Of a stretch of 64,000 bases of DNA, positions 62,867 through 64,000 are shown piece after piece; within the stretch, counting starts at the first letter, position 1; each line of letters opens with the position of its first letter. The notes under the pieces are model-generated. The model was given only the letters and a program-made list of their open reading frames with translations. It had not been told where the DNA came from and searched no databases. The stretch comes from an uncultured Aquimarina sp. (GTDB lineage: Bacteria > Bacteroidota > Bacteroidia > Flavobacteriales > Flavobacteriaceae), in NCBI GenBank assembly GCA_947495425.1, contig CANLYR010000007.1, positions 62,001-126,000 on the forward strand, read 5' to 3'. The position numbers and the translations under genes are program-made.

Positions 62867-64000
62867 ATGAACAAGCGTAAGTTAAGTTTCTGGGAAATTT
62901 GGAACATGAGTTTCGGTTTTTTAGGGATTCAATTCGGTTTTGCATTGCAAGGCGGATTTATGTCTAGAATTTTTCAAACTCTGGGTGCAGAAAAAGATGC
63001 TATTCCTTTATTATGGATTGCAGCACCGCTAACAGGATTGCTAGTACAACCTGTAATAGGATATCTTAGTGATAGAACTTGGAGTTCTAGGTGGGGTCGT
63101 CGTAGACCTTATTTTTTGATTGGAGCAGTTTTGAGTTCTCTGGCTTTATTTTTTGTACCTCATTCACCTGCATTGTGGGTAGCAGCTGGATTTTTGTGGA
63201 TTTTAGACGCGTCTATTAACATCTCAATGGAGCCTTTTAGAGCTTTGGTTGCAGATAAACTACCAGAATCTCAGCGTTCCTATGGTTTTGTTACACAAAC
63301 ATTAATCATAGGCATAGGAACATGGGTTGCCAGTAATTTGCCATGGTTAGTATCTCAAATGGGAGTAAGTGACGCTGCACCAAACGGAGTTGTACCCATG
63401 TCAGTAAAGATCGCTTTTGCCATTGGTGCTGTCGTTTTTCTGGCTAGTATCTTGTATACAGTGTTCACAACATCTGAGTACCCTCCTGAGGATATGGAAG
63501 AGTTTGAAAGAGAAAAGAAGAAGAAAAATCAATTTATACCCGATATCCTAAATAATATTGGTAGCATGCCGCTTACTATGAAAAAGTTAGGGTTGGTTCA
63601 GTTTTTTAGTTGGTTTGCTTTTTTTACGATGTGGAGTTTGGCTAATCCAGCATTAACAGAGCATGTCTTTAAAACTCCTGTTCCGATTGAAGCTTCATTT
63701 GATATGACCTCGCCAGAATCTGTAGAAAGCTTTAATATTGCGAACACTGCTTTCCAAAAATCATCCAACGATGTAGGTAGATATATGGGAATATACGGTT
63801 TATCATCAATGGCATTTGCTTTAATCCTAACATTTTATACCTCGAGAAAAAGAATCAATAGAAAACTAGTACATTTAGTATCACTACTACTGGGTGGTAT
63901 TGGCTTTATATCTATGTATTTTATTCCTTCACCAGATTGGCTAATATTTTCTTTTACTTTAATAGGTTTTGCCTGGGGGAGCATATTATCGATGCCATAT
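62867..64000 (+). CDS. MFS sugar transporter, SLC45/maltose type (cut by window edge)
   Basis: The first 378 residues of a major facilitator transporter. WEIWNMSFGFLGIQFGFALQ, PVIGYLSDRTWSSRWGRRRPYFLIGA and MEPFRALVADKLPESQRSYGF mark the SLC45-like branch, whose bacterial members move maltose or other disaccharides with protons. At least ten membrane spans are seen, with a charged cytoplasmic loop after the sixth (YPPEDMEEFEREKKKK). The frame runs to the last base, so the C-terminus is missing. The sus genes and the LacI regulator next to it support maltose import. Confidence 0.93.
   Translation, partial: MNKRKLSFWEIWNMSFGFLGIQFGFALQGGFMSRIFQTLGAEKDAIPLLWIAAPLTGLLVQPVIGYLSDRTWSSRWGRRRPYFLIGAVLSSLALFFVPHSPALWVAAGFLWILDASINISMEPFRALVADKLPESQRSYGFVTQTLIIGIGTWVASNLPWLVSQMGVSDAAPNGVVPMSVKIAFAIGAVVFLASILYTVFTTSEYPPEDMEEFEREKKKKNQFIPDILNNIGSMPLTMKKLGLVQFFSWFAFFTMWSLANPALTEHVFKTPVPIEASFDMTSPESVESFNIANTAFQKSSNDVGRYMGIYGLSSMAFALILTFYTSRKRINRKLVHLVSLLLGGIGFISMYFIPSPDWLIFSFTLIGFAWGSILSMPY

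Noticed and set aside
1..64000. CRISPR arrays, tRNA, rRNA and transposase genes
   Set aside because: I read the intergenic regions and saw no regular spacer-repeat pattern, cloverleaf with CCA-type end, rRNA-like block or transposase motif.

Overview
The window is a chromosomal segment from a marine-type member of the Flavobacteriaceae (Bacteroidota). The evidence is a SusC/SusD/SusE cassette, many short lipoprotein signals ending in SC followed by acidic residues, a bacilliredoxin of the YtxJ type, DUF6503- and DUF6268-like proteins, very weak Shine-Dalgarno signals, and repeated matches to the Bacteroidota -7 promoter element TAnnTTTG. The genus cannot be fixed from the window. I saw no rRNA, tRNA, CRISPR array, transposase or prophage gene.

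Positions 1-13500 hold mostly housekeeping genes: the N-terminal part of a 3-hydroxyacyl-CoA dehydrogenase cut by the left edge, a Gfo/Idh/MocA oxidoreductase, pcm, a secreted HExxHxxGxxH peptidase, smpB, small secreted proteins, a thioesterase and TetR pair with matching operators, clpB, a bacilliredoxin and fumarylacetoacetase. Positions 13900-22600 hold glyA, the convergent rRNA-maturation pair rlmF and dbpA-like helicase, a GNAT enzyme, two envelope proteins and lpdA. Positions 22600-26450 hold a CHRD lipoprotein and a Crp/Fnr regulator beside a three-gene envelope/NmrA group.

A cobalamin riboswitch precedes metE, so B12-independent methionine synthase should be repressed when B12 is available. 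The 540 bp between metE and a following ABC transporter contains two terminators and, between them, a nested inverted-repeat element of about 225 bp that no gene explains. Positions 31700-48500 hold an NYN/LOTUS protein, a second DEAD-box helicase, two unrecognised envelope proteins, pabB, a sigma-like protein, tilS coupled to a DsbD-like reductase, an SDR, a CocE-type hydrolase and a DUF885 peptidase.

Positions 48592-53817 encode a peptide export operon on the minus strand: a membrane protein joining a C39-like domain without catalytic cysteine, a VKOR domain and a DsbA-like thioredoxin domain; a C39 peptidase-ABC exporter; and an HlyD adaptor. It looks like a system that cleaves, oxidises and exports cysteine-containing peptides, yet no precursor gene lies beside it. 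The right end (54152-64000) is an alpha-glucan utilisation locus: surface alpha-amylase, SusE, SusD, SusC, a divergent LacI regulator with a clear LacI-type operator between the two units, and a truncated SLC45-like MFS sugar transporter. Glycan is bound and cut outside, oligosaccharides pass through SusCD, and the MFS protein probably carries maltose-like sugars inward.
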